The notes below the pieces were generated by a model, which saw only the letters and a program-made list of their open reading frames with translations, was not told the DNA's origin and ran no database searches. Below, piece by piece: positions 62,134 through 64,000 of a stretch of DNA of 64,000 nt. Origin of the DNA: Pandoraea pneumonica (GTDB lineage Bacteria; Pseudomonadota; Gammaproteobacteria; Burkholderiales; Burkholderiaceae); NCBI RefSeq assembly GCF_902459645.1, contig NZ_CABPSK010000001.1:1-64000 (forward strand), written 5' to 3'. A program made the position numbers and the translations under genes. Positions within the stretch are counted from its first letter, which is position 1, and every line of letters starts with the position of its first letter.

Positions 62134-62928
62134 ATGCGTAAAAACAGTCCTCTGGCGCTCGCGTTCCACACGCTCGTCATCCTCTTCGTGCTCGCGCCGC
62201 TCATCATCGTGACGCTGGTTGCCTTCACGCCCGAAGAAACTCTCTCGCTGCCGACGCACGGTTTTTCATTGCGCTGGTTCCGCGCGATTCTCGACTATCC
62301 GGACTTCATCGCCTCGTTCTTCACGAGTTTGAAGCTTGCGTTTTTGTCGGCCACGCTCTCGCTGCTGATCTCGCTGCCCGCAGCGCTGGCCATCGGCCGT
62401 GCCCGCTTTCCGGGGCGCAACTTTCTCAACGGCCTGCTGCTTTCGCCGCTGGTGATCCCGGGGCTGGTGCTGGGTATCGCGCTGTTGCGCTTTTTCGCGA
62501 TGCTCGGGGTGACCGGCTCGTTTGCGGCGCTGACGTTCGCGCACATGATCGTCATCACGCCGTTCATCATGCGGCTCGTGCTCGCGTCGATCAGCGGGCT
62601 CGATCGCAGCGTCGAGCATGCCGCGGCGTCGCTGGGGGCAGGCTCGTGGACCACGTTTCGCCGCGTCACCATGCCGATGATCTTGCCGGGCATCACGGGC
62701 GGCTGGCTGCTGGCGTTCATCAATAGCTTCGATGAACTGACGATGTCGGTCTTCATCACGTCGCCGCAGACGATCACGTTGCCGGTGCGCATGTACATGT
62801 ACGCCACCGAGTCGATCGACCCGATGATGGCGTCGGTCTCCGCGTTGGTGATCGTCATCACGCTGGGCGCGATGTTGCTGCTCGACCGCGTCTACGGCCT
62901 GAACCGCATTCTGATCGGTCAGCACTGA
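62134..62928 (+). CDS. ABC transporter permease (PotC-like)
   Basis: The 264-residue second permease has six TM segments, N-terminal MRKNSPLALAFHTLVILFVLAPL and the EAA loop EHAAASLGAGSWTTFRRVTMPMILPGITGG. No clear ribosome binding site precedes 62134; the frame is open to 62062 within the previous gene, so a longer, coupled N terminus is possible. No periplasmic binding-protein gene is seen in the window; it may lie past the right end. Confidence 0.9.
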   Translation: MRKNSPLALAFHTLVILFVLAPLIIVTLVAFTPEETLSLPTHGFSLRWFRAILDYPDFIASFFTSLKLAFLSATLSLLISLPAALAIGRARFPGRNFLNGLLLSPLVIPGLVLGIALLRFFAMLGVTGSFAALTFAHMIVITPFIMRLVLASISGLDRSVEHAAASLGAGSWTTFRRVTMPMILPGITGGWLLAFINSFDELTMSVFITSPQTITLPVRMYMYATESIDPMMASVSALVIVITLGAMLLLDRVYGLNRILIGQH

Positions 62929-62952
62929 GCGAGCGCTCACACGAGACTTTTC

Positions 62953-63363
62953 ATGGCCCGCCTCATGCAAGATCTGCAACATTCTCCACAACTGGCGCGT
63001 CTGGCAGAAACCGCGCGCGCGCCGGTGACGTTTTATCTCGATGGTGCGCCGGTGCAAGCACTCACCGGCGACACGCTGCTCACCGCGATTCTCATGCACC
63101 AGCGGCATGTGCGCATCAGCGAATTCAGCGGTGCGCCGCGCGCGGGCTTTTGCCTGATCGGCGCGTGTCAGGACTGCTGGGTGCGCTGCGAAATGACCGG
63201 GGGCGATGCGGTAGAAGCCGATAGCGCTGCGCCGCAAGGGCAGCAACTCACGCGACTGCGCGCGTGCTCGACGCTCGTGCGAGAGGGGATGCGCATCGTC
63301 ACCAGCGCAGCGGCCGCGCCGCAAATAAGCAGCGACGGCGTTTATTACGGGGGCGAAGCATGA
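62953..63363 (+). CDS. (2Fe-2S)-binding subunit of an FAD-dependent dehydrogenase (HcnA/OoxC-like)
   Basis: The 136-residue protein binds one 2Fe-2S cluster through Cys67-x4-Cys72-x2-Cys75 (GFCLIGACQDCWVR) and Cys105 (LRACSTLV). It corresponds to the small subunit of opine oxidases, hydrogen cyanide synthase HcnA and D-hydroxyproline dehydrogenases. It overlaps the next gene by four bases (ATGA). That the operon's ABC transporter brings in the substrate is inferred from linkage. Confidence 0.9.
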   Translation: MARLMQDLQHSPQLARLAETARAPVTFYLDGAPVQALTGDTLLTAILMHQRHVRISEFSGAPRAGFCLIGACQDCWVRCEMTGGDAVEADSAAPQGQQLTRLRACSTLVREGMRIVTSAAAAPQISSDGVYYGGEA

Positions 63364-64000
63364 GCGCCCGCCCGGAAGTGGTGATCGTCGGCGCTGGCCC
63401 TGCCGGGATTCGCGCCGCACAGACGCTCGTGGCCGCGGGTATCCGCCCGATCGTGCTCGACGAGAACGCGCGCTGGGGCGGTCAGATCTACCGCCAGCCG
63501 CCAGCCGATGCAGGCTTCGCAAGAAGTAAACAGACGCTCTACGGCTTCGAAGCGAAGAAAGCCGATGCCGTGCACGCCACCATGGCCGCATTGCTGCCGC
63601 AGATCGACTATCGCCCTGACACGCTCGTGTGGGCGTGCGACCCGGTGAGTACGTCGGCAGATATCGCGAGCACGACGGGCACCTCAGGCACAGCAGGCAT
63701 CGCGGGGCCAACGAGCGCGACGGGCCATCGATACCGACTGCACACGATGCACGCGGGCCGTGAGACGGCGGTGCCGTTCACGCATCTGCTCATCGCTAGC
63801 GGCGCGACCGACCGCGTGCTGCCTGTGCCGGGCTGGACGCTGCCGGGTGTCTACACGCTGGGCGGCGCGCAGGTAGCGCTCAAATCGCAAGGCTGCGCCA
63901 TCGGCGAGCGCGTGGTGTTCGCGGGCACGGGGCCATTGCTTTACCTCGTGGCTTATCAATACAAAAAAGCCGGGGCAAACGTCGTGGCCGTACTGGACAC
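63360..64000 (+). CDS. NAD(P)/FAD-dependent oxidoreductase, HcnB/OoxA-like, cut by the window end
   Basis: The open frame from ATG 63360 runs to the window edge (about 213 codons) without a stop. It begins MSARPEVVIVGAGPAGIRAAQTLVAAG, an FAD-binding Rossmann motif, then DENARWGGQIYRQPP, LIASGATDRVLPVPGWTLPGVYTLGGAQ (second nucleotide motif area) and GERVVFAGTGPLLYLVAYQYKKAGA. That fits the large subunit of the opine oxidase/HcnB/hydroxyproline dehydrogenase group, partner of the 2Fe-2S protein just before it. A Ser/Thr/Gly/Ala-rich insertion (about 63646-63723) looks low-complexity. Confidence 0.85.
   Translation, partial: MSARPEVVIVGAGPAGIRAAQTLVAAGIRPIVLDENARWGGQIYRQPPADAGFARSKQTLYGFEAKKADAVHATMAALLPQIDYRPDTLVWACDPVSTSADIASTTGTSGTAGIAGPTSATGHRYRLHTMHAGRETAVPFTHLLIASGATDRVLPVPGWTLPGVYTLGGAQVALKSQGCAIGERVVFAGTGPLLYLVAYQYKKAGANVVAVLD

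Noticed and set aside
62266-63711. Long antisense frame opposite the second permease and the 2Fe-2S gene
   Set aside because: It crosses three well-supported plus-strand genes and has shadow-type composition.

Overview
The window reads as chromosomal DNA of a high-GC betaproteobacterium of the Burkholderiales, most likely the Burkholderiaceae (Pandoraea is my guess). The reasons are the block thrS-infC-rpmI-rplT-pheS-pheT-ihfA-merR with an AUC-started infC, a RelA of the EFDD type, the type B ribosomal protein L31, and families common in Burkholderia relatives (DUF3717, DUF2069, Mpo1-like). The genus is inference. Most of the window is core or ordinary accessory chromosome; I see no prophage, integrative element, full insertion sequence or CRISPR array.

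Layout. 1-2936: tRNA-Asp (lacking its first base), a glucarate dehydratase gene with two GntR-type operators, a LysR regulator. 3040-11027: lipoprotein, glycosyltransferase/MATE pair, L31B, MtfA peptidase, a MerR/MFS efflux pair with a palindromic operator, and a small MgtC-C-terminal-like gene behind a long hairpin-rich leader. 11652-22371: wrbA/DUF2069/FAD-oxidase unit, YihY, Mpo1-like protein, metY with a hydrolase, a CBS protein coupled to an LplT-PlsC-type fusion, aroC. 22472-32029: lysozyme-inhibitor-like protein, ETF-ubiquinone oxidoreductase, SDR, orphan TRAP binding protein, thioesterase, and a ketone-body module (PAS-LuxR regulator, scoAB, bdhA), then a hydrolase and RidA. 32077-42739: relA, tRNA-Val and the translation operon. 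43033-55422: four c-di-GMP turnover genes interleaved with small genes, including an SOS-box-preceded DUF3717 gene. 56176-56446: a MITE-like element. 56563-64000: DUF72, GST, OsmC, then an IclR-controlled polyamine/opine-type ABC transporter running into a 2Fe-2S plus FAD dehydrogenase that leaves the window.

Themes. Translation and stringent response sit together (relA, tRNA-Val, thrS to ihfA). thrS is preceded by a candidate attenuator: a 15-codon peptide with three Thr codons, a competing antiterminator and a strong terminator. Catabolism is split into specifically regulated units (glucarate, ketone bodies, the IclR locus), each with palindromic operators readable in the sequence. The c-di-GMP cluster combines a likely synthase with an inhibitory site, a synthase without one, and two GGDEF-EAL proteins with intact EAL signatures.

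The least ordinary signals are the thrS attenuator, the 271-bp element with 32-bp perfect inverted repeats flanked by TA, the consensus LexA box before DUF3717, and two separate intergenic arrays of degenerate 12-bp tandem repeats with a similar core.
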